Below the pieces are notes generated by a model, which searched no databases, was not told the DNA's origin, and saw only the letters and a program-made list of their open reading frames with translations. The position numbers and the translations under genes are program-made. Positions 1-9,203 of a stretch of DNA of 64,000 nucleotides are shown one piece after another; position 1 is the stretch's first letter, and every line of letters begins with the position of its first letter. The stretch is from the NCBI GenBank assembly GCA_943328975.2, contig CALQCC020000006.1:93736-157735 (forward strand), written 5' to 3'. This DNA is from Bordetella parapertussis. GTDB lineage: Bacteria; Acidobacteriota; Terriglobia; Bryobacterales; Bryobacteraceae.

Positions 1-82
1 GTGGCTTCATGCGAATAGGCAGGAGCGACTCAACGAGATACCGATCGCTGCCAGCGGCGATGGAGCCGAACAGCTCAGACAC
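1..82 (-). CDS. Possible 5' end of an unidentified gene running off the window
   Basis: Read leftwards from a GTG at 80-82, an open frame continues to the window edge and begins MSELFGSIAAGSDRYLVESL. The composition looks protein-like, but only about 27 residues are visible and no family is recognised. The frame is closed upstream by a TAA. No clear ribosome binding site is seen. It could equally be chance. The rest of the first 214 bases shows nothing I can name. Confidence 0.2.
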   Translation of the reverse strand, partial: MSELFGSIAAGSDRYLVESLLPIRMKP

Positions 83-214
83 GTTACACAGAGCAACCCG
101 AATTGAGTTTCTTTAAGGAATCGCATGAAATCTAATAATTCTTGACGCTGAGCACAGCTCTAGCGCGTACTTCTTGCCACGCTTAACCACTCTAACCTCG
201 TCCACACTGGATTC

Positions 215-454
215 GTGGGAGCTCTCAAGAACATTACGTTCAGTGCGTCGCCTGATCTAATCGAACGGGCGCGGTTCCGTGCAACCTTGGAGAGGACTAC
301 TTTGAACGAGAAGTTTCGAGAATGGCTGGACGCCTACGCGTTACGGAAGCCCACCGTCGAGGAATACCGGCACTTAATGCAGAGTCTCCAGCACGTCGAC
401 GCCGGAAGAAAGTTCACCCGTGAGGAGATGAACGAGCGGACCAGCCGTAAGTGA
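215..454 (+). CDS. VapB-like antitoxin of a type II toxin-antitoxin pair
   Basis: This 79-residue protein starts at a GTG and overlaps the following PIN-domain toxin frame by 4 bases (stop TGA inside the toxin's GTGA). Small size, charged residues, the N-terminal NITFSASPDLIERARFRA segment and the tight overlap are typical of ribbon-helix-helix type VapB antitoxins, which neutralise VapC and repress their own operon. The assignment rests mainly on context and on the predicted strand-helix start. With the toxin frame broken, the antitoxin may be a leftover. Confidence 0.6.
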   Translation: MGALKNITFSASPDLIERARFRATLERTTLNEKFREWLDAYALRKPTVEEYRHLMQSLQHVDAGRKFTREEMNERTSRK

Positions 455-871
455 TTCGAGTCTTTCTCGACACGAATATTTTCGTTTACACGCTCGACCG
501 GCGCGACCCCACCAAACAGCGTCAAGCTATAGAGCTTGTGGAACGAGCCATCACTGAGGAGTCGCTGGTTACAAGCTACCAAATCATCCAGGAGCTTCTT
601 CATGTAGCAACATCGAAATTCAAGGACCGGATGTCTTCTGAAGAAGCTCAGCGATACGCGAAAGCTACGTTGTGGCCATGTTTGCCTTGTACACCCCAGT
701 CCACCACTCTATGCATCCGCCCTTTCGATCCTAGAAGGTACCAAATGGACCTTCTACGATTCGCTGATCATAGCAGCGGCGCTGGAGGCAAAATGCAGTA
801 CGATCTACACCGAAGACCTTCAAGCTGGACGACGGATTAGCGGATTGGAAATCCAAAATCCGTTTGCCTAA
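451..871 (+). pseudogene. VapC-like PIN-domain toxin, frameshifted
   Basis: The first half encodes a PIN ribonuclease start (VFLDTNIFVYTLDRR, with the first catalytic Asp, then QELLHVA with the conserved Glu). In this frame the protein ends as unrelated residues at 840. The true C-terminal half lies in the +1 frame, reading LYASALSILEGTKW, YDSLIIAAALEAKC and IYTEDLQAG, which carry the remaining two acidic residues, and it ends with TAA at 869-871. Joining the two needs one base removed near 677-681, giving LWPVCLVHPSPPLY. The toxin is therefore either inactivated by a 1-base insertion or a sequencing error is present. VapC proteins cut tRNA or rRNA. The gene ends one base before the ispG stop on the other strand. 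Confidence 0.8.
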
Positions 872-872
872 A

Positions 873-2114
873 CTAGGCCTCGACAGTCTCTTCGACTCTG
901 GCCGCATAGGTGCGATCCACATAGTCGTTCAAGAGAGTCATGAACTCCTCGACGATCTTGTCGCCGCGGAAGGTGCACTTCAGTTTGCCGTCGACGTAGA
1001 CAGGGGCAACGGGCTCCTCGAACGTTCCGGGGAGCGAGATGCCGATGTTGGCGTGTTTCGATTCGCCGGGGCCATTGACGACGCAGCCCATCACGGCCAC
1101 CTTCATCTCTTCGACGCCGGTGTAGCGGGTCTTCCAGACGGGCATCTGCGTACGCAGGTAGGTCTGGATCTGGTCGGCCATGTCTTGGAAGAAGGTGCTC
1201 GTCGTCCGGCCGCAACCGGGGCACGCGGTAACCTGCGGGGTGAAGCTGCGCAGTTCGAGCGACTGCAAAATCTGTTGCGACACGATCACTTCGTCGGTGC
1301 GATCGCCGTTGGGGAGCGGGGTTAAGGACGAGCGGATGGTGTCGCCGATGCCCTCCTGCAACAGGATCCCGATTCCAACGGCGGAGGCCACGATGCCTTT
1401 CGATCCCAAGCCGGCTTCGGTTAGGCCGAGGTGCAGAGCATGGTCGGTTTCGGCGGCGAGCATGCGATAGACGCTGATGAGGTCCTGCACGCCGCTGACT
1501 TTCGCGCTGAGGATGATGCGATCTTTTGGCAAGCCATACTGCACTGCGGCCTTCGCGGATTCGACGGCGCTGACTACGATGGCTCGTAGCATAACGGTCT
1601 TGGCATCGTCGGGCTCCGGCTTGAGCTTGTTCTCGTCCATCAAACGCGTGAGCAGCGACTGATCGAGCGAGCCCCAGTTCACGCCGATGCGCACAGGGCG
1701 ACCGTATTCAATCGCCGCTTCGATCATCACGCGGAAGTTGTCGTCGTGTTTCTTGCCAATGTTGACGTTGCCGGGATTGATGCGATACTTCGCCAGCGCG
1801 CGGGCCATCTCGGGATACTTCTTGAGCAGCAGGTGACCGTTGTAGTGAAAGTCGCCGACGATGGGCACGCGGACGCCGAACATGTTGAGCGTGTCGACAA
1901 TTTTCGGCACGGCCTGGGCGGATTCTTCGTTGTTGACGGTGACGCGAACAAGCTCGCTACCAGCGCGTGCCAGAGCCATCACTTGGTTGACCGTAGACGT
2001 CACGTCGGCTGTGTCGGTATTGGTCATGGACTGGACCACGATCGGGTTACCGCCACCTACCATCACCCCGCCGACGTTCACTGCCACCGTGCGGTGGCGC
2101 GGATTTGCGCTCAT
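873..2114 (-). CDS. ispG: Flavodoxin/ferredoxin-dependent HMBPP synthase IspG (GcpE)
   Basis: IspG converts methylerythritol cyclodiphosphate to 4-hydroxy-3-methylbut-2-enyl diphosphate in the cytosolic MEP isoprenoid pathway, using a [4Fe-4S] cluster. The protein has the N-terminal TIM-barrel signature [15 protein letters not shown], the glycine-rich [17 protein letters not shown] segment, and the C-terminal cluster ligands ACPGCGRT (CxxC) and [11 protein letters not shown] (third Cys and the Glu). I chose the ATG at 2112-2114 (413 residues, [12 protein letters not shown]). The longer frame adds 17 residues that do not resemble the family. It is convergent with the vapC remnant and divergent from the NTF2-like gene, 42 bases away. 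Confidence 0.96.
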   Translation of the reverse strand: MSANPRHRTVAVNVGGVMVGGGNPIVVQSMTNTDTADVTSTVNQVMALARAGSELVRVTVNNEESAQAVPKIVDTLNMFGVRVPIVGDFHYNGHLLLKKYPEMARALAKYRINPGNVNIGKKHDDNFRVMIEAAIEYGRPVRIGVNWGSLDQSLLTRLMDENKLKPEPDDAKTVMLRAIVVSAVESAKAAVQYGLPKDRIILSAKVSGVQDLISVYRMLAAETDHALHLGLTEAGLGSKGIVASAVGIGILLQEGIGDTIRSSLTPLPNGDRTDEVIVSQQILQSLELRSFTPQVTACPGCGRTTSTFFQDMADQIQTYLRTQMPVWKTRYTGVEEMKVAVMGCVVNGPGESKHANIGISLPGTFEEPVAPVYVDGKLKCTFRGDKIVEEFMTLLNDYVDRTYAARVEETVEA

Positions 2115-2156
2115 GAGGATATTGTAACGTGTGGCATAATCCTGAAACGAGGAATC

Positions 2157-2555
2157 ATGTCCCAAGAAAACATTGAAATTGTGCAGTCCTTCTACGCAGC
2201 CATTAGCCGAGGCGATGTGGGTACGGTGCTCGGCCTAATGGACCCGCAAGTGGAGTGGAACGAAGCGGAGCATTTTCTTTACGCCGACCACAGCCCTTAC
2301 ATAGGACCGAACAGTATTCTCAACGGCGTGTTCATGCGGCTGATGTCCGACTGGGAAGGCTTCAAAGCGATCCCGGAGGAGTTTATCGGAATGGGCGACA
2401 TGGTTGCGGTCACGGGGCGATATCACGGGACCTACCGTGAGACCGGCAAGAGTGTGAACGCACAACTGGTCCACGTGTATACGGTGAAGGACGGCAAGCT
2501 GTTGAAGTTCCAGCAGTACACGGATACGGCTCAGTTCCGCGACGTCACGAAGTAA
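2157..2555 (+). CDS. SnoaL/NTF2-like protein
   Basis: A 132-residue protein that starts at ATG 2157 ([20 protein letters not shown]) after an AACGAGGAA purine stretch. It shows the SnoaL-like pattern: an N-terminal helix, V.G...[12 protein letters not shown], a G-rich loop, and a C-terminal strand [20 protein letters not shown]. These cone-shaped alpha+beta folds act as small isomerases, hydrolases or ligand binders, and nothing here fixes the substrate. It lies 4 bases upstream of the ankyrin gene and is probably co-transcribed with it. The frame stays open far upstream, but that part is antisense to ispG. Confidence 0.8.
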   Translation: MSQENIEIVQSFYAAISRGDVGTVLGLMDPQVEWNEAEHFLYADHSPYIGPNSILNGVFMRLMSDWEGFKAIPEEFIGMGDMVAVTGRYHGTYRETGKSVNAQLVHVYTVKDGKLLKFQQYTDTAQFRDVTK

Positions 2556-2559
2556 GCGC

Positions 2560-3687
2560 ATGGATCTACTGCAACGCGCGCTGCAATCCGGCACGGCAGT
2601 CGACCTCGCAGCGGTGAGCGAAGCGTGGGCCTCAGGATTGATTACGCGGAAGCTCGATGTGTCGCTCGCGCGGCAGTTAGTGGAGCGGGGCGCGACGCTG
2701 ACCCCGCACGCGGCGGCTGGACTGGGATTCACTGACATCTTGACGAAGATGCTGGCGTCGGATCCGGCGGTGATCGACGCCAAGGGCTGCGACGCGCGCA
2801 CACCGTTGCACTTTTCGCGCAACGTGGCGATGGCGGAGTTACTGCTGGCGCATGGCGCGCGAATCGACGCTCGGGATGAGGATCACTTGTCGACGCCCGC
2901 GCAGTGGTTGATCGGTGAGGCTCCTGAGATCACTCGGTTCTTGCTGGAGCACGGGGCGACGCCCGATATCTTCATGGCCGCCGCGCTCGGAGATCGCGCA
3001 CTCGCCGAGCGGTTGATCGCGGCCGATCCAGCGTGCGTATCGCACCGCATTGGTCGCGCGCCTGAATTTCCTCCCATCGGCGGAGGACTGGGCGGCACCA
3101 TCTATCAGTGGACGCTGGCATTCAATTCGTACGCACACCAGATCACGTTGCTCAAGGGACACGCGGAGATGTTTGACCTTTTGTATTTGAAGAGCGATGC
3201 GAAGACTCGGTTTCTGGTCTCCTGTGTACTCGCGCAACGCGAGGAGGCGGAGGCAATTGCGGCTGCGAATCCGGAACTGCTGGCTTCCCTGCCCTCCGCT
3301 GACCTTGAGTTGTTGCCTCGTTACTGCTGGGAGACGAATACGAATTACGACGCGGTGAAGCTGATGCTGGACCTCGGCTTCCCGATTACGCAGACCGAAC
3401 GCAGCCACGGTTACACGGCCCTGCACAACGCTGCATGGTCAGGTTCGGCGGACTTGGTGGAGCTATTGATCACACGCGGAGCCGCTGTCAACATTGTGGA
3501 TCCGGGCTTTGATGCTACTCCTCTCGGCTGGGCCCTGCATGATTGCTTGATCGAGAAACGGCACCCTGAAGGGCAGTTCGGCCGCGTGGTGAAAGCATTA
3601 ATCGATGCGGGCAGCGCTTGGGACAAACGAATGTATCCTACCGGGCACGCAGAGCTAGACGAAGTATTGCGCAGCTACCTGCCGTGA
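2560..3687 (+). CDS. Ankyrin-repeat protein
   Basis: This 375-residue protein has several ankyrin repeats: DARTPLHFSRNVAMAELLLAH, followed by GARIDARDEDHLSTPAQWL, and near the C-terminus GYTALHNAAWSGSADLVELL with GAAVNIVDPGFDATPLGWAL. The middle part is more diverged. There is no signal peptide, so a cytosolic protein-protein interaction role is likely, but partners are unknown. It follows the NTF2-like gene by 4 bases. A start at ATG 2560 fits that spacing. Confidence 0.85.
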   Translation: MDLLQRALQSGTAVDLAAVSEAWASGLITRKLDVSLARQLVERGATLTPHAAAGLGFTDILTKMLASDPAVIDAKGCDARTPLHFSRNVAMAELLLAHGARIDARDEDHLSTPAQWLIGEAPEITRFLLEHGATPDIFMAAALGDRALAERLIAADPACVSHRIGRAPEFPPIGGGLGGTIYQWTLAFNSYAHQITLLKGHAEMFDLLYLKSDAKTRFLVSCVLAQREEAEAIAAANPELLASLPSADLELLPRYCWETNTNYDAVKLMLDLGFPITQTERSHGYTALHNAAWSGSADLVELLITRGAAVNIVDPGFDATPLGWALHDCLIEKRHPEGQFGRVVKALIDAGSAWDKRMYPTGHAELDEVLRSYLP

Positions 3688-3721
3688 CGGGGACGCAACA
3701 GACCCGCATATAATCTACGTA

Positions 3722-5188
3722 ATGGCCACGCACACCGCAGTTTCGAGCACGGCGCAAGACACGGCTTTTTTCGGACATCCACGCGGACTTTCCACGCTCT
3801 TCTTCACAGAGATGTGGGAACGCTTCAGTTACTACGGCATCCGCGCGCTGCTGATCCTCTATATGACGGCCTCCGTGGAGAACCACGGTTTGGGCTTGAG
3901 CGTGGCCGTTGCAGGCGCTATCTATGGCCTATACACGTCGTGCGCCTACATCTTCGCACTGCCGTCGGGCTGGATCGCGGATCGTTTCGTGGGACATCAG
4001 AACGCGGTGATCCTCGGCGGACTCCTGATCGCAGCGGGCAATTTCGGATTGATGATGCCATCGGTGGGGATCTTCATCTTGGCCCTGCTGTTGATGGCGA
4101 TTGGCACATCCTTTCTGAAGACGAGCTGTACCACCGTGGTGGGTTTCTTGTATCCACAAAGCGACCGGCGGCGCGACTCCGGATTCACGCTGTATTACGT
4201 CGGCATCAACGTGGGCGCGGGTCTGGCTCCAGTCATCTGCGGGTACGTGGGACAAAATATCGACTTCCGTTACGCCTTCGGACTCGCCGGATTGTTCATG
4301 CTGGCGGGCCTGACGCAGTTCACGTTTACTCGAAAGTATCTGGGAGAATCCGGCGCAACCCCGGCGGTGAAGGCCGCTGCAGCGGATCGCAAGGTGCTGG
4401 GACTGGGCTCCGGGCTATTGTTGGCCGTGCTCGCGGCGCTGTTCTTTATGCAGGCCTCTGTCGAAGCCGTGGCGGATGGGTTCGCCGTAGTGCTACTGGT
4501 CGCGGTGGCAGTCACGTTCGCTGGATTGATTTTGTCGAAAGATTTTTCGCCGGTCGAGAAGAAGCGCATCTACGTGATCCTGGTGCTGTTCATTGCTTCG
4601 GCGCTATTCTGGTCGATTTTTGAACAGGCTGGCTCCACTCTGAATTTATTCGCCGACCGCAGCACGAACAATTCGCTGTTCGGCTTGACGTTCCCCTCCA
4701 CGTGGTTCCAGTCTTTGAACCCCGTGTACATTTATGCGCTGGGTCCGTTGCTCGCGTGGCTGTGGGTGAAACTGGGCGACCGCAATCCATCTCCGGTCAC
4801 CAAATTCGCGTTCGGGTTGTTGGGCGCGGGCGGCGGCTTCCTGCTGATGGCGCTGGCGGCGCAGGCCGCAGGTACCGATGGCAAAGTGAGTCCGCTATGG
4901 CTTGCAAGCGTCTACCTGATCCACACCGTCGCGGAACTTTGTTTGAGCCCGGTTGGCCTCAGCGCCATTACGAAACTTGCACCGGCGCGCATCGCGGGGC
5001 TCACGATGGGCGTGTGGTTCCTTTCGATCTCCGTTGGCAACTTCTTTGCGGGACGCATGGCGTCGTTCTATGAATCGATGCCGCTCGATACGCTCGTCGG
5101 CTATGCGGGTGGCATCGGCGTCGCGTTTGGGTTGGTGTTGTTGCTGATCTCAAAACCGGTGACCGGGCTGATGGGCGGAGTGAGATAG
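3722..5188 (+). CDS. POT/PTR family proton-dependent peptide transporter
   Basis: An inner-membrane MFS protein of 488 residues with about 12-14 hydrophobic segments. It carries the POT signature EMWERFSYYGI at residues 30-40, with the proton-coupling ExxER residues E30, E33 and R34, and the second POT-type block LYYVGINVGAGLAPVICGY. Such carriers import di- and tripeptides with protons. Late motifs such as AELCLSPVGLSAITKLAP also fit the family. It stands alone between the ankyrin gene and a secreted coiled-coil gene. Substrate range cannot be read from the sequence. Confidence 0.92.
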   Translation: MATHTAVSSTAQDTAFFGHPRGLSTLFFTEMWERFSYYGIRALLILYMTASVENHGLGLSVAVAGAIYGLYTSCAYIFALPSGWIADRFVGHQNAVILGGLLIAAGNFGLMMPSVGIFILALLLMAIGTSFLKTSCTTVVGFLYPQSDRRRDSGFTLYYVGINVGAGLAPVICGYVGQNIDFRYAFGLAGLFMLAGLTQFTFTRKYLGESGATPAVKAAAADRKVLGLGSGLLLAVLAALFFMQASVEAVADGFAVVLLVAVAVTFAGLILSKDFSPVEKKRIYVILVLFIASALFWSIFEQAGSTLNLFADRSTNNSLFGLTFPSTWFQSLNPVYIYALGPLLAWLWVKLGDRNPSPVTKFAFGLLGAGGGFLLMALAAQAAGTDGKVSPLWLASVYLIHTVAELCLSPVGLSAITKLAPARIAGLTMGVWFLSISVGNFFAGRMASFYESMPLDTLVGYAGGIGVAFGLVLLLISKPVTGLMGGVR

Positions 5189-5244
5189 GTACTGGTGGTC
5201 CCACAACTGAACGCGTTCGGGTTAGACTGGAAACTTCTGAATCC

Positions 5245-5928
5245 ATGAACAGACTCGCACCCATCTGCCGCGTATTGCTGCTTGTCTCCGGCTGCGGGTG
5301 CGTCTGCGCACAGAGCACGCTCAGCGATCTGGAACAAACCGCGTCGAAGGCCCAGGCGCAGTGGTACGGGCTGGCATCCGTTCTGGACACACGACTGTCG
5401 CGCTTATTGCCGTGTGACCCGGCTGCCACCGCGGCCATCGAAGAAGTACATCGGACCTCGACGGAGCGATCGGTGGCATTGATCGACTACACCAAGGCTG
5501 TCGCCGATCAAACGGCGAAGGACGTCGCGATGGCGCGGCAGATTCGACGCTCAGAAGCGGAATACTTGGCGACTTTCGGCCCAGAGCGCGCGGATACAGA
5601 GCAGGAACGGGCGGGTATCGAAAGCCAGATCAACAATCTGACGGAGAGTGTGCGCCGGAAGGTTTCCTTGACCGTCGCCAATGACGAATTGCGCGCGCTG
5701 GAAGCGTCGGTACGAGAACGCGCCACACTGGTGACCGAGCATGCGTCCGCCACGGAAGGATCGCTGGCTCGTTACGAAAGTCTCGCCCTGGCACTCGAGA
5801 AGCGCGAAGCGGCGTTGCGCAAGCAAGTCGCGGCACTGGAAGACGAACGGGCAAAGTGGAACGGATACTATACGGCGCGTCTGGCTCGCGCACGTGTGGA
5901 ATGCTCCGGCACGGGGACGGGTCGCTAA
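5245..5928 (+). CDS. Secreted coiled-coil protein of unknown function
   Basis: The 227-residue product begins with a signal-peptide-like stretch (MNRLAPICRVLLLVSGCGCVCAQ) with several Cys near the cleavage region, so a lipoprotein is possible. The rest is rich in Ala, Glu, Arg and Leu with heptad-like spacing, suggesting a long coiled coil. No known domain is recognised. Its TAA stop overlaps the ATG of the next gene (TAATG), so the two are translationally coupled and probably act together in the periplasm. Confidence 0.65.
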   Translation: MNRLAPICRVLLLVSGCGCVCAQSTLSDLEQTASKAQAQWYGLASVLDTRLSRLLPCDPAATAAIEEVHRTSTERSVALIDYTKAVADQTAKDVAMARQIRRSEAEYLATFGPERADTEQERAGIESQINNLTESVRRKVSLTVANDELRALEASVRERATLVTEHASATEGSLARYESLALALEKREAALRKQVAALEDERAKWNGYYTARLARARVECSGTGTGR

Positions 5929-7025
5929 TGCGCCGCTGCACACTCTTCATGATCGGCGCGATGGCTCCGATGTGGGCGCAGGCTAACCGCGACAGTTACC
6001 GGGTTCCGTATCAGGCGTGGCGTCAAACCGCGCCGGCTCTGGAACAGGATGCCGCGACGCCCAGCGCCACGTTCGCGACGCAGGTGCAAGCCTCCGCGCA
6101 GGCGATGCAGAACTTCATGCAAGCCCGCGCGGCATACATTACAGCACCGCAGGCAACGTCAGTGGAACAAGCGAAGTGGGTGGTGCAACCGTTGACGCGG
6201 GCAGAAGCACTGTTGAGCACGCCTACGGAGATGCAGCAATTGCTGGCGGTGACAGCAGCGAAGGTGGCGACTAGCATCAACTCCTATCCGGCCAACGATA
6301 AAGACGTCGTGATCCGGCAACTGCGGCAGGCGCTGGAACGGGAACGCGCCGCCTTGCGGGCCTTGACCGAAACGATTGCGGCACACAAGAGTTCGATCAC
6401 CGAGCTCATCGACATAACCGACGTAGCCGAGGTGGAGCGCGGCTTTGCGAGTCAAGCGCTTTCGGCGGCTACTGCGCGCCGAGGCCAAATCGCGGCGCAC
6501 ATCCAACGCGAGGCTGCGGACTGGGCGGAATATTACAAGAACCTGGGCGAGGGAGCGGTGAGTGGAGGTCGGGCTACCGGAACGGGTGCGGCTGCAAGTG
6601 CGTCCAGCGCAGGTGCGCCGAATCCCGCTCCTGCGAAGATTACCCGACCCGCCGCAAACGGACAGCTACCGCTCTCCCGTTACACCGGTGAGTGGATGTT
6701 CCCAAACAAAGGCCTTTTCTACGGACCTCAACCGGAGACAGTGGAACTGACAGTGCAGGAGAACAACGGTCGCTTCACCGGGACGTTGACCGCTCGGTTT
6801 GCAATGGCGGCTGGAAGCCGTGAGAATCCGACACTGACTCTGGAGTTCCAAGGTCCCGTTCTGCCGGGGAAAACCCAGACGTTCCCGTTGCAGACCAACG
6901 ACGGAGCCAGCGGTACGATCGAACTCATTCCGGGGTCGGCGTTCAATCTGCTCGAGATCAATATTCAGATCGAGGCCAGACCCAACAAGGTCGGCTCGAC
7001 GAATTTCGTTCTAGTGAAGCGCTGA
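5928..7025 (+). CDS. Secreted protein with helical N-terminal half and beta-rich C-terminal domain, unknown function
   Basis: A 365-residue protein starting at ATG 5928, overlapping the previous stop by one base. It has a short signal sequence ending near WAQ, then an Ala/Gln-rich helical region to about residue 220, an Ala/Gly/Ser linker, and a C-terminal domain of roughly 125 residues starting near LPLSRYTGEWMFPNKGLFYG. That domain looks like a beta sandwich or lipocalin-like fold (alternating ETVELTVQENNGRFTGTLTA). No catalytic motif is seen. It pairs with the upstream coiled-coil protein. Confidence 0.65.
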   Translation: MRRCTLFMIGAMAPMWAQANRDSYRVPYQAWRQTAPALEQDAATPSATFATQVQASAQAMQNFMQARAAYITAPQATSVEQAKWVVQPLTRAEALLSTPTEMQQLLAVTAAKVATSINSYPANDKDVVIRQLRQALERERAALRALTETIAAHKSSITELIDITDVAEVERGFASQALSAATARRGQIAAHIQREAADWAEYYKNLGEGAVSGGRATGTGAAASASSAGAPNPAPAKITRPAANGQLPLSRYTGEWMFPNKGLFYGPQPETVELTVQENNGRFTGTLTARFAMAAGSRENPTLTLEFQGPVLPGKTQTFPLQTNDGASGTIELIPGSAFNLLEINIQIEARPNKVGSTNFVLVKR

Positions 7026-7035
7026 GAGAGGTGGG

Positions 7036-7052
7036 GCAGGCACCTTGCCTGC
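7036..7052. repeat. Short palindrome between convergent genes
   Basis: GCAGGCA, then a 3-base loop CCT, then TGCCTGC form a 7-bp perfect stem in the 26 bases separating two converging stop codons. A closely related palindrome with the same core lies at 34392-34410. There is no T-run, so it may be a REP-like element or a shared, possibly Rho-linked, transcription barrier rather than a classical terminator. Confidence 0.5.
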
Positions 7053-8185
7053 TAGCGCACCATTTCGATCCTCACGTCATGGACGTCGAAGGTTCCCGCT
7101 TCGCGGACAGTTCCATAGAGTCTGCGATATGCAAGAACTAAGGCCGCCGTCTCCGCAGGTGCCCTGAAGATCATCTTTTCGGGGCCCGTATCCCACTGCG
7201 ACGGCACCCACTCTTCACCGGCAATCCGCCACTCCAGGCCGGCAACTTCATGCCCGCCATCGCCCGAAAATCGGGCGGATAATTCATAGTTCTGGCCAGG
7301 CCGCAGACCACCAACCATCTGTCGCAACAGCTCGGTGTTTTCAGGTTGCTTTCCAGAAAGACGAATACGATGTCCACGCCCACTTTCCAACGTGAGATGC
7401 GTAACGCCTTCGGAGTGCACGAGGCGCCAATCGAAGCCGTGTCCCGTTTGTGGCTCTTCAAAGTTTGGTGCCGTGACGCCGGTGGGAGCGTTCCGTCCCA
7501 GTTGCCGCCACACTTCCACCACATCGGCATAGCGCGAGTTCTCGAGCAAGACATCCGTGACAGCGAGCAACAAATTCTGGTCCCGCACGTTCTTCGCAGC
7601 GGCTGCGAGCGCTTCAGGATGTTTCCGTTCGAGCAAGTACGACAAGTAGTCCGACGCCACTGCATCACGATTCGGAATCGCTCGAGCAAGGATCTCCGTA
7701 GCATCCGTGCTCATGTGCCAGCAGAGGTCAAATGCGGGACGACGATCGCCGTAGGACACTTCGAGCGCCGAGCGGATCCACATCCAAAAGTCATCAGCGC
7801 GGCGTTGACGTAGATAGAAATTAGCGAGCGTCCAACGTGGCTCGAATTGGTGGTCGACGGCGTAGGCTTCCCGTAACCAGTGCTCTGCCGCAGCAAGATC
7901 GCCGTGCTGTTCGGCGGCCAAGCCCAGTCGAATGCGAGGCGCCGAGACAGTAGGATTCAGCCGCGCGATGCGTTCCAGCGTGAGCGTGGAATCACGACTG
8001 TCGTAATCCGCTTGCAACGCACCGAACGCCAGGTACGCCGCATTGCCCGGCATCTGTGCGATGGCTTGCTCCACACCTTCGGGAGTGCCTGCGCGAAACG
8101 CGGCGTCCGCGCGAGCCAGTATCACCGACCACGCAGCCGCTGCCACCAACGCTAGAAGTGCGAGAACCGAGACAATGCGCAGCAT
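7052..8185 (-). CDS. Membrane-anchored TPR-like protein
   Basis: The 377-residue product has an N-terminal hydrophobic anchor (SVLALLALVAAAAWSVILA) followed by helical repeats resembling tetratricopeptides (IRLGLAAEQHGDLAAAEHW, then LREAYAVDHQFEPRWTLANF). From about residue 220 the C-terminal part looks beta-rich and may be a carbohydrate-binding-like sandwich (FDWRLVHSEGVTHLTLESG). Related proteins in Acidobacteriota are usually uncharacterised or linked to envelope and polysaccharide genes. No polysaccharide cluster is nearby. It converges with the secreted gene pair. Confidence 0.6.
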   Translation of the reverse strand: MLRIVSVLALLALVAAAAWSVILARADAAFRAGTPEGVEQAIAQMPGNAAYLAFGALQADYDSRDSTLTLERIARLNPTVSAPRIRLGLAAEQHGDLAAAEHWLREAYAVDHQFEPRWTLANFYLRQRRADDFWMWIRSALEVSYGDRRPAFDLCWHMSTDATEILARAIPNRDAVASDYLSYLLERKHPEALAAAAKNVRDQNLLLAVTDVLLENSRYADVVEVWRQLGRNAPTGVTAPNFEEPQTGHGFDWRLVHSEGVTHLTLESGRGHRIRLSGKQPENTELLRQMVGGLRPGQNYELSARFSGDGGHEVAGLEWRIAGEEWVPSQWDTGPEKMIFRAPAETAALVLAYRRLYGTVREAGTFDVHDVRIEMVR

Positions 8186-8251
8186 GTAATACGTTTCGAT
8201 TACGCGAATACTTGTTGCTCGCGTTCCCCTCTCAACTTATACTAGCTTCCA

Positions 8252-9181
8252 GTGAAGCTACTCTCGACACTTGTCCTATTTTCGTCCGTCACGTTCGCCG
8301 GATCGCCCACAGCGATTGGCGTGGTCACGGCCAGCGGACACTTCACCCTGGAAGGCTCCAGCATTTGGGGCAACTCCACGTTGTTCGATGGAGCGAAGGT
8401 GGAAACGGGCGACGCATCGTCGGAACTCACGCTTTCGAACGGCGTAAAAGTGCAACTCACGGCCGCAAGCTCGGCTCGCGTGTGGAAGAATCGCTTGGAG
8501 CTGGAACGGGGCACGGGACAGATCACTGCGTCCTCCGCATTCTTAGTGAATGCGGGCGGCGTAAACGTCGAAGGCTCTCGTTACCGTGTGGGCGTGCTGC
8601 CAGGAGCGCGATTGGAAGTAGCCTCGTTAACGGGCAACGCTCGTGTAACGGGATTGCGCGGGAATGTTCTAGCGGCGGTTCCGGCCGGGCGGAGTATGAA
8701 TTTCGCGATGCAGCAAACCGTGACACGCGCTGGTTGCTTGATCTACAAAGGCAACGGATTCATTTTGCAAGTGGACGATTCGGCGGAAGTATTGCAACTG
8801 GCGGGCGGCGCGCTCGGGCAGAACGTTGGCAATCGCGTGCAAGTCACAGGAGCGCTGGCAGCCACTGCGGCCACCATCAGCCCGGCATCATCGATTCTCA
8901 ACGTCTCAGCAGTCACGCTGCGTGCACCGGGCGGCTGCCTGTCAGCAGCGGCAGCCCTCAACGCCCAGACCTCTGTTCCGACCAACGCACCGAACGCTAC
9001 ACCCGGATCGCAGACCGCGCAGCCTACAACTCAGGCTTCCAACACCGGCAAGACGGCACCCACCGTGGCTCGCGGGGGCATGTCGACCGGCGCGAAGGTC
9101 GGCATCATCGGCGCGGTCGCAGGCGGCGGTGCGGGCGCGGCTCTTGCGCTCGGCGGTAAGAAGTCCACCACCAGTCCGTAA
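8252..9181 (+). CDS. FecR-domain-like secreted protein
   Basis: The 309-residue product from a GTG start has a signal peptide (LLSTLVLFSSVTFAG). Its FecR-like beta domain spans roughly residues 20-150, seen in WGNSTLFDGAKVETGDASSE, LTLSNGVKVQL and FLVNAGGVNVEGSRYRVGV. FecR proteins normally sense ferric-citrate receptors and control ECF sigma factors, but no sigma factor or TonB receptor is nearby, so a structural role is more likely. The C-terminus has a Thr/Gln/Pro linker and then a glycine-rich hydrophobic segment (VGIIGAVAGGGAGAALALGG) that could anchor it. Confidence 0.7.
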   Translation: MKLLSTLVLFSSVTFAGSPTAIGVVTASGHFTLEGSSIWGNSTLFDGAKVETGDASSELTLSNGVKVQLTAASSARVWKNRLELERGTGQITASSAFLVNAGGVNVEGSRYRVGVLPGARLEVASLTGNARVTGLRGNVLAAVPAGRSMNFAMQQTVTRAGCLIYKGNGFILQVDDSAEVLQLAGGALGQNVGNRVQVTGALAATAATISPASSILNVSAVTLRAPGGCLSAAAALNAQTSVPTNAPNATPGSQTAQPTTQASNTGKTAPTVARGGMSTGAKVGIIGAVAGGGAGAALALGGKKSTTSP

Positions 9182-9203
9182 CCGAACGCTCCTATAATGG
9201 AGT

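Noticed and set aside
1746..2156. Long frame upstream of the NTF2-like gene on the plus strand
   Set aside because: It is antisense to ispG and lacks family similarity. The better start is ATG 2157.
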